DNA of 64,000 nucleotides from Acidithiobacillus sp. AMEEHan. GTDB taxonomy: Bacteria > Pseudomonadota > Gammaproteobacteria > Acidithiobacillales > Acidithiobacillaceae. The notes beneath the pieces are model-generated. The model was given only the letters and a program-made list of their open reading frames with translations, made no database searches and was not told where the DNA came from. The translations under genes were made by a program, and so were the position numbers. The stretch is taken from contig NZ_CP118747.1 of NCBI RefSeq assembly GCF_030996345.1, forward strand, positions 1,734,001-1,798,000. Reading direction: 5' to 3'. Below, piece after piece: positions 1 to 8,792 of the stretch (the stretch's first letter is position 1; each line of letters opens with the position of its first letter).

Positions 1-1046
1 GAATACACCAGTTCCGGTACCCAGAGCGGACTACGCTCGCGGCGGTTTTCCGTTAGGATGTTGTCGATCACCAGGGTGGCGTCGGCCAGGGCTTGATTGG
101 CATTCATATATGGACCGACCACATCACCAATAGCGTAAATGCCGCTCTCTGCCGTTTCCAGGTGCGCGTCCGTCCGCACAAAACCTCGCTCGTCGGTGGC
201 AACCTGCGTGTTTTCCAAGCCAAGTTCCGCAGTATGGGCGGAACGTCCGGTGGCAAAGAGTACCCAGTCTGCCGCTTCGCGCTCGCCTGTGGCATTGGCA
301 ACCCAAGCCTGGCCATCATCGACGCCAGAGTCAGTCACCGCAAAGCCGAGACGCGGTACGATCTGGAGTTCCTTGAGGGCGTCCATGAGCGCATCTTTGG
401 CCTGCGGCGAGTAACGCAGATGATGGAGTGGCGCCGAGTTGACCAGCCAGCGTACTTCCTTGCCCAGTTGGGTGAAAATATAGGCGAACTCCGTGCCAAT
501 CACGCCGCCGCCGACAATGATGACCCGTTTGCCTTCTGGCACCCCGTCGTCGAAGAGCATATCGCTGTGCAGGATTTTGCCGGCCTGCATATGGGCATCT
601 TGGGGCAGGTGCGGTATCGAGCCGGTGGCGATCACACTGCTTTGCGCATGGACCAATTCTTCGCCAGCATCGCTAAGGATGGCGATTTCACGTGCACTGC
701 GATAACTGCCCAGGCCTTGATAGAGCTGCACGCCTAAACGCTTGAGGTAATCCACGTAGCTCTCGCGCACGGTCTCGACGACCTTGCGCTGGTGTTGCCA
801 GGCTTGCGCCATATCGCCTCGCAGGGGATCACCGACGATTCCGCGCCCGGCAAAATAACGGCTGTTTTCGATCCACTTGGCAGTTTCGTGCCAGTCTTTC
901 TTGGGCACACAGCCGCGATTGAGACAGGTGCCGCCCCAGGTGCCTTTTTCAATGATGGCGACCTTCTTGCCCCGTAATGCGCCCAGCACGGCGGCACGAT
1001 AGCCGCCCGGACCGCTACCAATGACGACGATGTCGAATTTTTTCAT
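1..1046 (-). CDS. FAD-dependent pyridine nucleotide-disulfide oxidoreductase (dihydrolipoamide dehydrogenase-like), 3' end outside the window
   Basis: The first 348 residues are present and the frame runs open off the window edge. The N-terminus has the FAD-binding fold (VVIGSGPGGYRAA), followed by the redox disulfide site GGTCLNRGCVPKK with CX4C spacing, a second Rossmann motif (VIIVGGGVIGTEFAY, roughly residues 175-190) for NAD(P)H, and the FAD motif SGIYAIGDV near residue 310. The dimerisation domain with the catalytic His is beyond the edge. The CVPKK form of the site is more like glutathione reductase than the CIPSK of typical lipoamide dehydrogenases, so the true disulfide substrate is uncertain. 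The ATG at 1046 is divergent from the usp gene. No pyruvate or 2-oxoglutarate dehydrogenase genes are visible beside it. Confidence 0.85.
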   Translation of the reverse strand, partial: MKKFDIVVIGSGPGGYRAAVLGALRGKKVAIIEKGTWGGTCLNRGCVPKKDWHETAKWIENSRYFAGRGIVGDPLRGDMAQAWQHQRKVVETVRESYVDYLKRLGVQLYQGLGSYRSAREIAILSDAGEELVHAQSSVIATGSIPHLPQDAHMQAGKILHSDMLFDDGVPEGKRVIIVGGGVIGTEFAYIFTQLGKEVRWLVNSAPLHHLRYSPQAKDALMDALKELQIVPRLGFAVTDSGVDDGQAWVANATGEREAADWVLFATGRSAHTAELGLENTQVATDERGFVRTDAHLETAESGIYAIGDVVGPYMNANQALADATLVIDNILTENRRERSPLWVPELVY

Positions 1047-1223
1047 AGGCCCCTCGAGTGTTTCGCCTAGTGTATCCGTTTTCGCTGAAAAACTCAGCCG
1101 TTGCGCCGGGTTCTGGGAGGGCTAGACCAAAGTCGCGACCTGTGTCGGGGTATCCTTGATGTCTTGGCGCTGTGTTCGCTGCTGGCAAAAGGCGCAGAGG
1201 CAAGGGCAGAAAGAGGCTCGAGG

Positions 1224-1253
1224 TCGACAGTTGCTTGGTGGTTTCGGTATGAT
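1224..1253 (+). promoter_or_regulatory. Sigma-70-type promoter for the usp gene
   Basis: TCGACA (1224-1229) and TATGAT (1248-1253) are separated by 18 bases, each matching 5 of 6 consensus bases. The site lies 28 bases before the chosen start of the universal stress protein gene and could drive the usp-permease-PF09608 run. Confidence 0.5.
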
Positions 1254-1280
1254 TCTGCGGAAATTTTGGTGGGGGCACAG

Positions 1281-1820
1281 ATGGCAGAACATTTGATACT
1301 GGCGGCCATAGATGGCTCGCAGAATGCCTTGGTGGCAGCCGGTGTGGCGGCGCGCTTCGCGAGCCTGCTCGCTGGACATCTGGGGTTGGTGACAGTCCTG
1401 CAGGTGCCACGGGCGCCAATGGGTTTTGGCAGTGGCGTGTTTTCGGCGGGGCTTCGGGATCGCTTACTGGAAGAGGCACGCGCCGAGGCCGAAAAAAATC
1501 TCCAGGGAGTTGCCGAACGGATTCATGAGGCTTGCGATCTGGGGATGCCAGAGTATTTCATCGCGGTCGGTGCTCCGGAAGTCGAGATCCCCAAGATTGT
1601 CGCAGCCAACGAGGGCGTGATCATGGTGGTTGTCGGTCACCAGGGCTTCGGCACCGAGGGCAAGCCGCGTGGGCTCCCGCATGCTCTGGGAAATCTTGGC
1701 GCCAAGCTCAGTCTGAGTTTGAAGGTGCCGGTACTCACGGTGCCCGCCGACGCTTTGGAGGGACAGATCTGCCCAGGCATAGATAAACTGCGATCCGAAG
1801 TGCGCGACGAGGAGGCCTGA
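1281..1820 (+). CDS. Universal stress protein, UspA family
   Basis: A 179-residue protein that opens with the Usp pattern HLILAAIDGSQNALVAA and ends with the C-terminal strand VPVLTVPA. The nucleotide-loop region VVVGHQGFGTEGKPRG is a variant of the usual G-2X-G-9X-G(S/T) ATP motif, so ATP binding is not certain. The frame extends upstream to 1101, but the ATG at 1281 puts the conserved first strand at the N-terminus and lies just downstream of a good promoter. The gene is followed after 2 bases by a TauE/SafE permease whose ribosome site (GGAGG, 1811-1815) is inside the usp end, so the two are probably co-transcribed. Family members help in stress survival; the specific role here is unknown. 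Confidence 0.85.
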   Translation: MAEHLILAAIDGSQNALVAAGVAARFASLLAGHLGLVTVLQVPRAPMGFGSGVFSAGLRDRLLEEARAEAEKNLQGVAERIHEACDLGMPEYFIAVGAPEVEIPKIVAANEGVIMVVVGHQGFGTEGKPRGLPHALGNLGAKLSLSLKVPVLTVPADALEGQICPGIDKLRSEVRDEEA

Positions 1821-1822
1821 AC

Positions 1823-2730
1823 GTGGATCTCTATCTGCCCATTGCCCACATGGATATCAACATCGCCATGATCGTGGGTTTTGGCCTGATCGTTGGCTTC
1901 CTCTCCGGACTCACCGGCGTGGGCGGCGGATTTCTCATAACCCCATTGCTGATTTTTGTTGGCGTGCCGCCATTGATTGCGGTGGGCACCGGCGCGGCAC
2001 AAATCGTTGGCGCCTCAGCGGTAGGCAGCTATGCCCACTGGCGCTTGGGAAATGTCGATATGCGTATGGCCATTGTCCTGCTGATAGGTAGCTGGACGGG
2101 GGGCTGTTGGGGGTGCATGTCGCAAAAATTCTCGAACGCAGCGGACATTTCGGACTGGTTGTTTCCTTCCTCTACGTGGGACTCCTGGGCTTCATCGGTA
2201 TTTCCATGTTGATCGAGGCGCTGATGGCCGTGCGCGGCACGAAAAAGAGCAAGCCGGTGCAGGAGAAAAAGGCAGCCTGGGTGGATCGCCTGCCATGGCA
2301 GATGGATTTCCCAGTCTCCGGTTTGCGAACGACGGTTCTGCTGCCCTTGGGCCTGGGTATTGCCGTGGGTGTGCTCACGGCGCTGATGGGCGTCGGCGGG
2401 GGCTTCGTCATGGTTCCGATCATGTTGTATGTGCTCAAAATGCCGACCAAGGTGGTGGTGGGTACGTCCTTGTTCCAGTTGCTCTTCACCACCGCAGAAG
2501 TCGGGATCTTGCAAGCCGGCATGAATCATGCGGTCGACCCCTACCTTGCGTTGGCGTTGGTCATCGGCTCGATTTTCGGTACCCAGTTTGGCGCCCGGCT
2601 GGGTGCACGTATGCCCGGTGAGCAGCTCCGCCTCGTCCTTGCCTTGGTAGTGGTGGCCGTGGCGGTAAAGATGGGGCTGGGTCTGGTCATTCCTCCAGAG
2701 CATATCTTCCAGGTAACCCAGGTGCTCTGA
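1823..2730 (+). pseudogene. TauE/SafE (TSUP) family permease, frameshifted at a G6 run
   Basis: Membrane permease of the family linked to export of sulfite, sulfoacetate and other sulfur anions. The first half (GTG at 1823, GGAGG 7 bases upstream) has the family repeat motif GLTGVGGGFLITPLL; the second half, in another frame from about 2104, has the matching repeat LTALMGVGGGFVMVPIML. The junction is at six Gs, 2098-2103. Adding one G gives an unbroken 302-residue reading through SWTGGLLGVHVAKI. The total span is 908 bases, one short of a multiple of three. This could be a sequencing error in the homopolymer or a real one-base loss. It shares its stop with the start of the next gene (TGATG), which is typical of an intact coupled pair. 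Confidence 0.85.
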
Positions 2731-3500
2731 TGCAGAAAAAACTCTTACTGGTTTGTTCTCTCGCTGGCGCTTTGCTGTTTCCGGCCATGGCGCCAGTAGC
2801 CGCCCAGGCATCCCTGCATACACCCAATGTGGTCTTGGGTACGGGCACGGACAAAGTGGATGTCACCAGTCGCTTCCGTGGTCGGGACATCCTCGTATTT
2901 GGTGCGCTTTCTCATCCAGGCGCGGTGATTGCGGTGCTCCGCTCGCCGGACAGTGCAGTCGCAGTTACCCGTAAGACACAAATGGGACCCATCTGGGTGA
3001 CCGGGAAGAAGGTGACCGTGAGCCAGTTTCCTGGAGTCTTGCTCATCGACTCTTCGGCGCCGTTGGACAAAATTCTTCCTGCCGCCGAGCGGAAAGCATT
3101 GGGACTCGATCCGTATGGGATTCTGGAAAAGGCAAAGTACGAACCAGAGCCTCAAGACAGGGACGCCTGGATGGCCGCAGTTATCGCTGCCAAAGAACGG
3201 CAGGGGACATATCAGATACGTTCCGGAAGCGTGGCGATTCAGGATGGTCGGCTGTTTTCGACCCATTTGCACCTGCCCGCGTCGCTCCCCTTGGGGAGCT
3301 ACGAACTGGATGTCTACCTGGTCAATCACGGAAAGATCCTGGCGCAAAGCCAGCAAAAAATCGATGTGCAGCAGGTGGGCCTGGAAGAATGGATTGCTGA
3401 TTACGCCGAGCATCAGCCCTGGCTCTATGGCGTCGCCCTGACTCTCATTCTGGCATTCCTGGGTCTGGGCCTGGGCATTGTCATGCAGCGCAAAAGCTGA
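2730..3500 (+). CDS. TIGR02186/PF09608 (Alph_Pro_TM)-like membrane-anchored protein
   Basis: A 256-residue exported protein: cleavable signal (MQKKLLLVCSLAGALLFPAM, ending near AQA at 25-27), a large periplasmic part, and one C-terminal membrane span (about 232-251) with a short basic tail (MQRKS). The periplasmic part contains RGRDILVFGAL and QMGPIWVTGKKV, patterns I associate with the TIGR02186 family, which is known to sit beside TauE/SafE permeases. The start overlaps the permease stop, supporting a joint function, possibly an accessory subunit or periplasmic receptor. No enzyme function is known. The assignment rests on recalled pattern and context. Confidence 0.7.
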   Translation: MQKKLLLVCSLAGALLFPAMAPVAAQASLHTPNVVLGTGTDKVDVTSRFRGRDILVFGALSHPGAVIAVLRSPDSAVAVTRKTQMGPIWVTGKKVTVSQFPGVLLIDSSAPLDKILPAAERKALGLDPYGILEKAKYEPEPQDRDAWMAAVIAAKERQGTYQIRSGSVAIQDGRLFSTHLHLPASLPLGSYELDVYLVNHGKILAQSQQKIDVQQVGLEEWIADYAEHQPWLYGVALTLILAFLGLGLGIVMQRKS

Positions 3501-3558
3501 GGAATTGGGGACAGAGCAAATAGGAGCAGGCGTTTGGCTGGCTCAGGAAGATGCCGAC

Positions 3559-4035
3559 TTACCCCTCGCCGCTGGGGATAGGTCCCAGGCTTGGGCGCAG
3601 CTGCAGGCTGCGCAGCTTCCAGGGGGAATGTCTGGCCCTTAACTGCGCCTCAAGCTGGGTGCCAATCTGCTTGGCGAGTTGCTCCTGCGCCGCCGAATCC
3701 TCCGGCAGTGCCGCTAGCTCAGGAAAGCGCAGAAAAGTATTGCCGATGACCTCCTGCTCTGCCGGACCGTTGAGAGAGGGCGGCGATTCTCCAGGTGGTC
3801 CCTCCAGCTCTACCAGGGGATGGATCTCTAACGCCAGTTCCTGATCGTTGCGGCGCACGGCGGAGCCATAGCTGCCGAGGGCGACGGTCTGGATATGGAG
3901 ATGCGTTGCTTTGGTGGCACTGGTGCGCGGCGTTGTTTTCTCGCTTTGTTGCGGTTGCGCCGTCAGGTAGAAAAACGCCCCGGCGACCAGAGCCGCAGCG
4001 ACAATGCCAATACCCCAGCCGCCCGGTTTTGCCAT
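3559..4035 (-). CDS. Membrane-anchored hypothetical protein
   Basis: A 158-residue protein with a single N-terminal membrane helix (about 9-25, GIGIVAAALVAGAFFYLTA) and no lipobox Cys, so probably an inner-membrane anchor with a periplasmic domain. The rest has a Ser/Thr/Gln-rich linker and a hydrophilic C-terminal half (QLAKQIGTQLEAQLRARH). Size and plan loosely recall FliL-like proteins, but no flagellar genes are nearby, so I give no function. It starts 4 bases after the ClC-CBS gene stop on the same strand and may be its operon partner. It ends 58 bases from the convergent PF09608-like gene. Confidence 0.6.
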   Translation of the reverse strand: MAKPGGWGIGIVAAALVAGAFFYLTAQPQQSEKTTPRTSATKATHLHIQTVALGSYGSAVRRNDQELALEIHPLVELEGPPGESPPSLNGPAEQEVIGNTFLRFPELAALPEDSAAQEQLAKQIGTQLEAQLRARHSPWKLRSLQLRPSLGPIPSGEG

Positions 4036-4039
4036 GTCC

Positions 4040-5908
4040 TTACGGCTTCATTTCGGGGTGTAGGAGCAACACGGGAAGGCTGGTGTCGGAGAGGATGTCT
4101 TCACTGGTAACCATGGCCGAGACACTGGAATGGTGTTGTGGGGGTTCCCCATCCTCACTGAGCAACGCAATCTCTGCCCCGCTGCTACGAAACGCAGCGA
4201 CCAGTTCGTAGAGTTGCACGTCACGGCGTAGCAAGATCCAGTCGGTACTCGCCAGCTCCAACAAGGGGGTGTCCTCGGGCAGGTTACGCCGCCCGAGGAT
4301 TTCACGCACTCGATGCGAGGCGATGGCAGCCACCGGTTTCCCATCTCGAACCAACAAAATGTGCGGCAGGCGCGGATAGCGCCGCAGCAGACGACGAAGA
4401 TCGCTGAGCAAGCGATGATCGTGCAGACGTAACAGTGGAGTTTCGACCAGGCTGCTCGCCGAACGCATCAGGTAGAGGTTGCTGTGCCGTGCCTCCGGGA
4501 TGTAGTGCCCACGTCGCAGGAGTTTGAGGGTATAGATGCTCTCCCGGGTAACCATGCGGCGAATGCCGTAGGCAATGGACGCCACCAGAATCAGGGGGAC
4601 AATGATGTGATAGTCATTGGTCATTTCAAAGATCATGACCGCCCCGGTCACCGCCGCACCAGTAGAGGACGCGACCATTCCCGCCATTCCCAGCGCCGCG
4701 CCCGTGGCAATATGCGCGCCCAGACCGGGGAAGAGAGAGTTGCACAACAAAATGCAGGCGGCACCCACTAACGCGCCGACAAAGAGAGAGGGAGAAAATA
4801 CGCCGCCAGAGCCGCCGGCAGCGAGGGTGGTGCTGAAACTCAGAATTTTCAGCAAGACCAGCAGGAGCAAGAATCCAGGATTGAGTAGGACGCCATCGAG
4901 AACATCCTGAATCGTGGCGTAGCCAACGCCTTCCACATAGTATTTGCCACTGAAGAGAAAGAGAACCCAGATGGTTATGCCAACCGCCCCCATCCCGACC
5001 ACGGCACGCAGATAGGCGTTGGGTAGCATGTGCTCAAAGAAGTCCTCCGTCCAGTAGAGCATACGGGTAAAGAATAGGCCGATCCCACCCACAATGATCC
5101 CTAGCAGCACAAAGACCAGATAATTGCGGATATCCATGTGCGCGGTTTCGGCAATGATATCCGGTGGGATGATGAAGGATGGGAAGTTACCCAGCAGCAG
5201 ACGCGAGACCAGGGTCGCGGTGCCCGTGGCGATCATGACCGGAACCAGGGTACGGGCGCTGATTTCCACGAGCATCAGCTCAACGGCAAAGAGGACGCCA
5301 CCCACCGGAGTATTGAAGGTAGCAGCGATGCCAGCCCCTGCGCCTGCGGCGATCAGGCCTAGGCGCTGCCACTCTGGTAGGTGCAGCCAAGCTGAGAGAC
5401 TCGAGCCAAAGGCGGCGCCGATCTGGATGATGGGTCCCTCGCGCCCCACTGATCCGCCGCTACCGATGGTGATGGCGGATGCCAGGGCCTTGACGATCAC
5501 CACCACCGGCCGGATGACGCCCGCCCTGTAATAGATGGCATCCATCACTTCGGGGACACCGTGCCCCTTGGCCTCCGGCGCGAAGCTGCGCACCAGCCAG
5601 ACGACGATCAGACCGCCAACGATCGGTGCGAGAATGATCCCGGCACCCCAGGTACTGGCCTTGGCGTGTTGCAATGCACTGAATACCAGGCTCGCATGGC
5701 CGTAAAAAAAGAGGTTATGCATGAGGGCAATGAGGCGACGAAAGACCACCGCGCCGAGGCCAGCGATGACGCCGACAAAAATTGCCAACAGGAAATGGAA
5801 AAAGGGATTGCGGCGCAGTTTGCGCCAGCGACTGCGGAGGGCTGCCGTGTCGCTGCTACTTCCTTCCACCATGGGAGCAACGGTGGATTCCACAGCAAGC
5901 TCGCTCAC
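4040..5908 (-). CDS. ClC-family chloride channel or Cl-/H+ antiporter with C-terminal CBS-like domain
   Basis: About 622 residues. Selectivity-filter motifs appear in order: GHGVPEV, GSGGSVGREGP (with the gating Glu of GREGP), and GGSGGVFSPSLFVG. The C-terminal 170 residues resemble a CBS pair, which usually binds nucleotides and controls transport. The GTG at 5908 overlaps the yajR stop as GTGA, so the genes are translationally coupled; longer readings begin well inside yajR. In acidophiles such transporters can trade chloride for protons. Whether this copy is a channel or an antiporter cannot be decided here because the internal proton Glu is not clear by eye. Confidence 0.88.
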   Translation of the reverse strand: MSELAVESTVAPMVEGSSSDTAALRSRWRKLRRNPFFHFLLAIFVGVIAGLGAVVFRRLIALMHNLFFYGHASLVFSALQHAKASTWGAGIILAPIVGGLIVVWLVRSFAPEAKGHGVPEVMDAIYYRAGVIRPVVVIVKALASAITIGSGGSVGREGPIIQIGAAFGSSLSAWLHLPEWQRLGLIAAGAGAGIAATFNTPVGGVLFAVELMLVEISARTLVPVMIATGTATLVSRLLLGNFPSFIIPPDIIAETAHMDIRNYLVFVLLGIIVGGIGLFFTRMLYWTEDFFEHMLPNAYLRAVVGMGAVGITIWVLFLFSGKYYVEGVGYATIQDVLDGVLLNPGFLLLLVLLKILSFSTTLAAGGSGGVFSPSLFVGALVGAACILLCNSLFPGLGAHIATGAALGMAGMVASSTGAAVTGAVMIFEMTNDYHIIVPLILVASIAYGIRRMVTRESIYTLKLLRRGHYIPEARHSNLYLMRSASSLVETPLLRLHDHRLLSDLRRLLRRYPRLPHILLVRDGKPVAAIASHRVREILGRRNLPEDTPLLELASTDWILLRRDVQLYELVAAFRSSGAEIALLSEDGEPPQHHSSVSAMVTSEDILSDTSLPVLLLHPEMKP

Positions 5909-7290
5909 GCGGATTGCCCCCCAAGGAAGGAGAGAGCCTGATCCTCGGCAAAAGTTTTGCTGTCGACCTTGCAATAAATGGCGCCCTCGTCAGGGAAGAC
6001 GGCCACCTCCGCAACGCCGGGTAGGGTGAGAAGCCTTTGCTCCAATCCCCCGTCGGGATTTACCGGCAGGGTAAAAATGCGGGTCGCGAGATAGCGTGGA
6101 CGCTGCATGCCTAGGGCGATTAGCAACCACAGGACAAAAATGCCGGTTACCACCCAAAAGATGACGCTGTAATTGCGAGCTTCCGGTACGTAGAGCAGGC
6201 CCCCAAGGAGGCCGCCACAAAATGCACCGAGAAACTCGGAAGAGGTATAGACGCCGGTTGCCGTTCCTTTCGCGCCAGCGTGGCTGAACTTGGCGATCAG
6301 GGAAGGTAGGCTGGCCTCCAGGACATTGAAGCCGACAAAGAAGAGGAAGAGGGCGATGGCGATCATGATCAGGCTATGGTGCGAAACGGCCATCAGGATT
6401 CCTGCAACGATCAGCAACCCGATGGCGAAGAGGAAGACCTCCCGCAACTGGCGCTTGGCCTCGCCGACGGCAATTAGCGGCACCATAAACAAGAAAGAGA
6501 ACAGCATGACCGGCAAGTACAGGGTCCACTGATCCGAGAGCGACAGCAAGGGGTGGCGCGGATCGACCAGTACCAGAGGCAAGACGACAAAGATCGCGGT
6601 CAAGCCGGTATGCAACGCAAAAATACCAAAGTCGAGGCGCAGCAGATTCCGGTCTCGCAGCACTGTCCGCAGCATGGCCGGATTCAGTTCGGCATCTCGA
6701 TGGAATCTTGCGGGACTACTGGGAATGACGAGATACAAGACTGCGATGGCTCCGAGCGCCAGGACTGCAGTTAGCCAAAAAATCCCGGAAACCCCGATGT
6801 AATGTGCTAGAGGCGCTGACAGGACCAGGGAGATGCTAAAACTGATCCCGATGGTGATGCCAATGACTGCCATTGCCTTGGTCCAGCGCTCCTCGCGTAC
6901 GAGATCCGCGGTAAGGGCAATGATTGCCGCCGCCACGGCGCCCGCTCCCTGGATGATGCGGCCAATGAGCAGGCCGTCGATGCTGCTGGCCAAGGCCGCA
7001 ACCACACTGCCGATAGCAAAAATCAAAAGACCAATGGCGATGACGGGTTTGCGGCCGATGTGATCCGAGAGTTTGCCAAAAGGAATTTGCAGGATCGCTT
7101 GGGTGAGGCCATAGGCGCCCAGCGCGATGCCAATCAGCGCCGGATGCTTTGCCGCACCGCGCAGACCATGTGCGTACACCGAAAATACGGGTAACACCAG
7201 AAACAAGCCCAGCAATCGAAGTCCAAAAATGCCAGCCAGGGAGAAGACAGCGCGCTTTTCGCGGCGGTCGAGAGCGGATTTTACGGACAT
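5905..7290 (-). CDS. yajR: YajR-type major facilitator superfamily transporter
   Basis: A 461-residue MFS protein with about 12 membrane spans. The loop 2-3 signature is clear (GKLSDHIGRKPVI). After the last span there is a soluble tail of about 65 residues containing LLTLPGVAEVAVFPDEG and AIYCKVDSKTF, which matches the C-terminal ferredoxin-fold YAM domain of E. coli YajR in position and pattern; overall length also agrees (454 in E. coli). The substrate of YajR proteins is not established. A TAGGAG ribosome site precedes the ATG. It lies between two ClC genes and is coupled to the downstream one by GTGA. Confidence 0.75.
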   Translation of the reverse strand: MSVKSALDRREKRAVFSLAGIFGLRLLGLFLVLPVFSVYAHGLRGAAKHPALIGIALGAYGLTQAILQIPFGKLSDHIGRKPVIAIGLLIFAIGSVVAALASSIDGLLIGRIIQGAGAVAAAIIALTADLVREERWTKAMAVIGITIGISFSISLVLSAPLAHYIGVSGIFWLTAVLALGAIAVLYLVIPSSPARFHRDAELNPAMLRTVLRDRNLLRLDFGIFALHTGLTAIFVVLPLVLVDPRHPLLSLSDQWTLYLPVMLFSFLFMVPLIAVGEAKRQLREVFLFAIGLLIVAGILMAVSHHSLIMIAIALFLFFVGFNVLEASLPSLIAKFSHAGAKGTATGVYTSSEFLGAFCGGLLGGLLYVPEARNYSVIFWVVTGIFVLWLLIALGMQRPRYLATRIFTLPVNPDGGLEQRLLTLPGVAEVAVFPDEGAIYCKVDSKTFAEDQALSFLGGQSA

Positions 7291-7361
7291 TGCGACTCCT
7301 ACGGAATGTGGGGTATACGCGTGCCGGAAATATACCGCACCTCACTCGGGGGCCGCAAAAA

Positions 7362-8771
7362 TCAGCCCTGTTCCTGCTTTCCCGGTCCCTCGACGACATA
7401 GTGGTTCTCTGGCACATCCAGGCCGTGCCGGCGCAAGGGCAGGGTATAGATGCTAGCGCCGAGGAGCATGCGGCGAATGGCAAAAGCGGTGACCGAGGTC
7501 AACATGGCTGGCAGCAGGGCTTCATAACTGCCGGTCAGTTCGACGACCATGACCGGCGCGCTCAACAACGCGCCGGTACTGGCGGCCACCATGCCGGCCA
7601 TTCCGCAGAGGGCGAGCAGACCGATGAGCTCGGCGGGCAAGATCTGCCAATGCAGAAGGAGTAGGCCGTACAGGGCACCCGTGCCTGCACCGATGAAGAG
7701 CGAAGGCGAAAAGATGCCACCAGAGCCCCCCGAACCAATGGTCAGGCTGGTCGCCAGCAGCTTGAGCAGTAGCAGGAGCAACAGGATGCCCCAGGCACTG
7801 ATCTCCCCGCGCAGAATATCCCCGATGCCCGCGTAGCTGCCACCAATCAGGTAGTAGTGGCCGGTCATGGCAAAACAGAGCAACAGCAGGAGGCCAACCA
7901 GGAACATTCCCAAGGCATGGCGAAGGTAGGGGTTGCGCAGGAATATCTCGCTGTATTGCGTGATTGCCGTCAGGCTGGCGATGAAGAGAATCGCTGCAAG
8001 CGCGTTGATGGCGCCGAGGAGAACAAAGAGGGGAAGATCGGCAGCTTTATTGACGAGAGTCGTGGTGACAGCCGGGAGAAGATGGAAGTTCCCGAAGACC
8101 AGTTCGGTGATTTGGCTGGCACCAATGGTTGCGACCAGCGTCGAGAGAATCGTCCATGGGCGCCAGTCTGGGACGATGATTTCCATGGCCAGAAACCAGC
8201 CGCCTAGGGGGGCATTGAAGACTGCGGCGATACCCGCCCCCACTCCGCAACCGAGAAGATGAATGCGGCGGTGCGCAGGCATGGTGAAGATGGCGTCCAG
8301 CCACGCCGTAATGGCGGCGCCGAACTGCATGGCAGGTCCTTCGCGCCCTGCCGAGCCGCCGGTGCCGATCGTAATGGCCGTAGCCAGAGGGCGCAATAAC
8401 GCGATGCTGCGCGCCATTCGCCCGTCGCGTGTATAGGCTGCCTCGATCACCTGGCTGACACCAGCGCCCTGAACTGCCGATCCGTATTTGCGGGCCAGGA
8501 AAATCACCAGCAGGCCGCCGAGGGTGGGAACCACGGGCAAGGCCCAGCCCCAGGGTGATTGCGGGGTATGTGCGGGTGCACGGTCGTGGAAATCGAAAAG
8601 ATGCAGGATGGCGACATTGTGAATGAAGGCAACGAGGTAATGGAAAACGATGCCACCAACCCCGGTCAATACGCCGATGATGGCACCCAGGAGAGCGAGC
8701 AGGGGGCCTTCACCAAAAGCGCCGTATTCACGATGCCAGAAATGCCATTCGCTCCTCTTCTCCTCGTCCAT
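7362..8771 (-). CDS. ClC-family chloride transporter without CBS domains
   Basis: A 469-residue polytopic protein with the ClC motifs GAGVSQV, GTGGSAGREGP (gating Glu present) and GSGGSGGIFSPSLFIG. It ends soon after the last membrane segment (RRHGLDVPENHY) and lacks the CBS tail of its neighbour at 4040. The two ClC proteins are clearly divergent in sequence, so this is not a recent duplication. The gene is 71 bases upstream of yajR on the same strand. Chloride-proton exchange is the likely biochemical role; direction in vivo is unknown. Confidence 0.88.
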   Translation of the reverse strand: MDEEKRSEWHFWHREYGAFGEGPLLALLGAIIGVLTGVGGIVFHYLVAFIHNVAILHLFDFHDRAPAHTPQSPWGWALPVVPTLGGLLVIFLARKYGSAVQGAGVSQVIEAAYTRDGRMARSIALLRPLATAITIGTGGSAGREGPAMQFGAAITAWLDAIFTMPAHRRIHLLGCGVGAGIAAVFNAPLGGWFLAMEIIVPDWRPWTILSTLVATIGASQITELVFGNFHLLPAVTTTLVNKAADLPLFVLLGAINALAAILFIASLTAITQYSEIFLRNPYLRHALGMFLVGLLLLLCFAMTGHYYLIGGSYAGIGDILRGEISAWGILLLLLLLKLLATSLTIGSGGSGGIFSPSLFIGAGTGALYGLLLLHWQILPAELIGLLALCGMAGMVAASTGALLSAPVMVVELTGSYEALLPAMLTSVTAFAIRRMLLGASIYTLPLRRHGLDVPENHYVVEGPGKQEQG

Positions 8772-8792
8772 GGCGATGTCAGCTCACCACCC

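Noticed and set aside
2098-2103. Phase variation or programmed frameshifting of the TauE/SafE permease at the G run
   Set aside because: Six bases is short for phase variation, and two unrelated genes show the same one-base loss, which fits base-calling error better.
1637-2823. Long antisense frames opposite the usp and permease genes
   Set aside because: Low-complexity His/Gln-rich readings with no motifs, typical of antisense to GC-rich genes.
4040-8771. Recent duplication of ClC genes
   Set aside because: The two proteins differ in most positions outside the pore motifs and in C-terminal domains.
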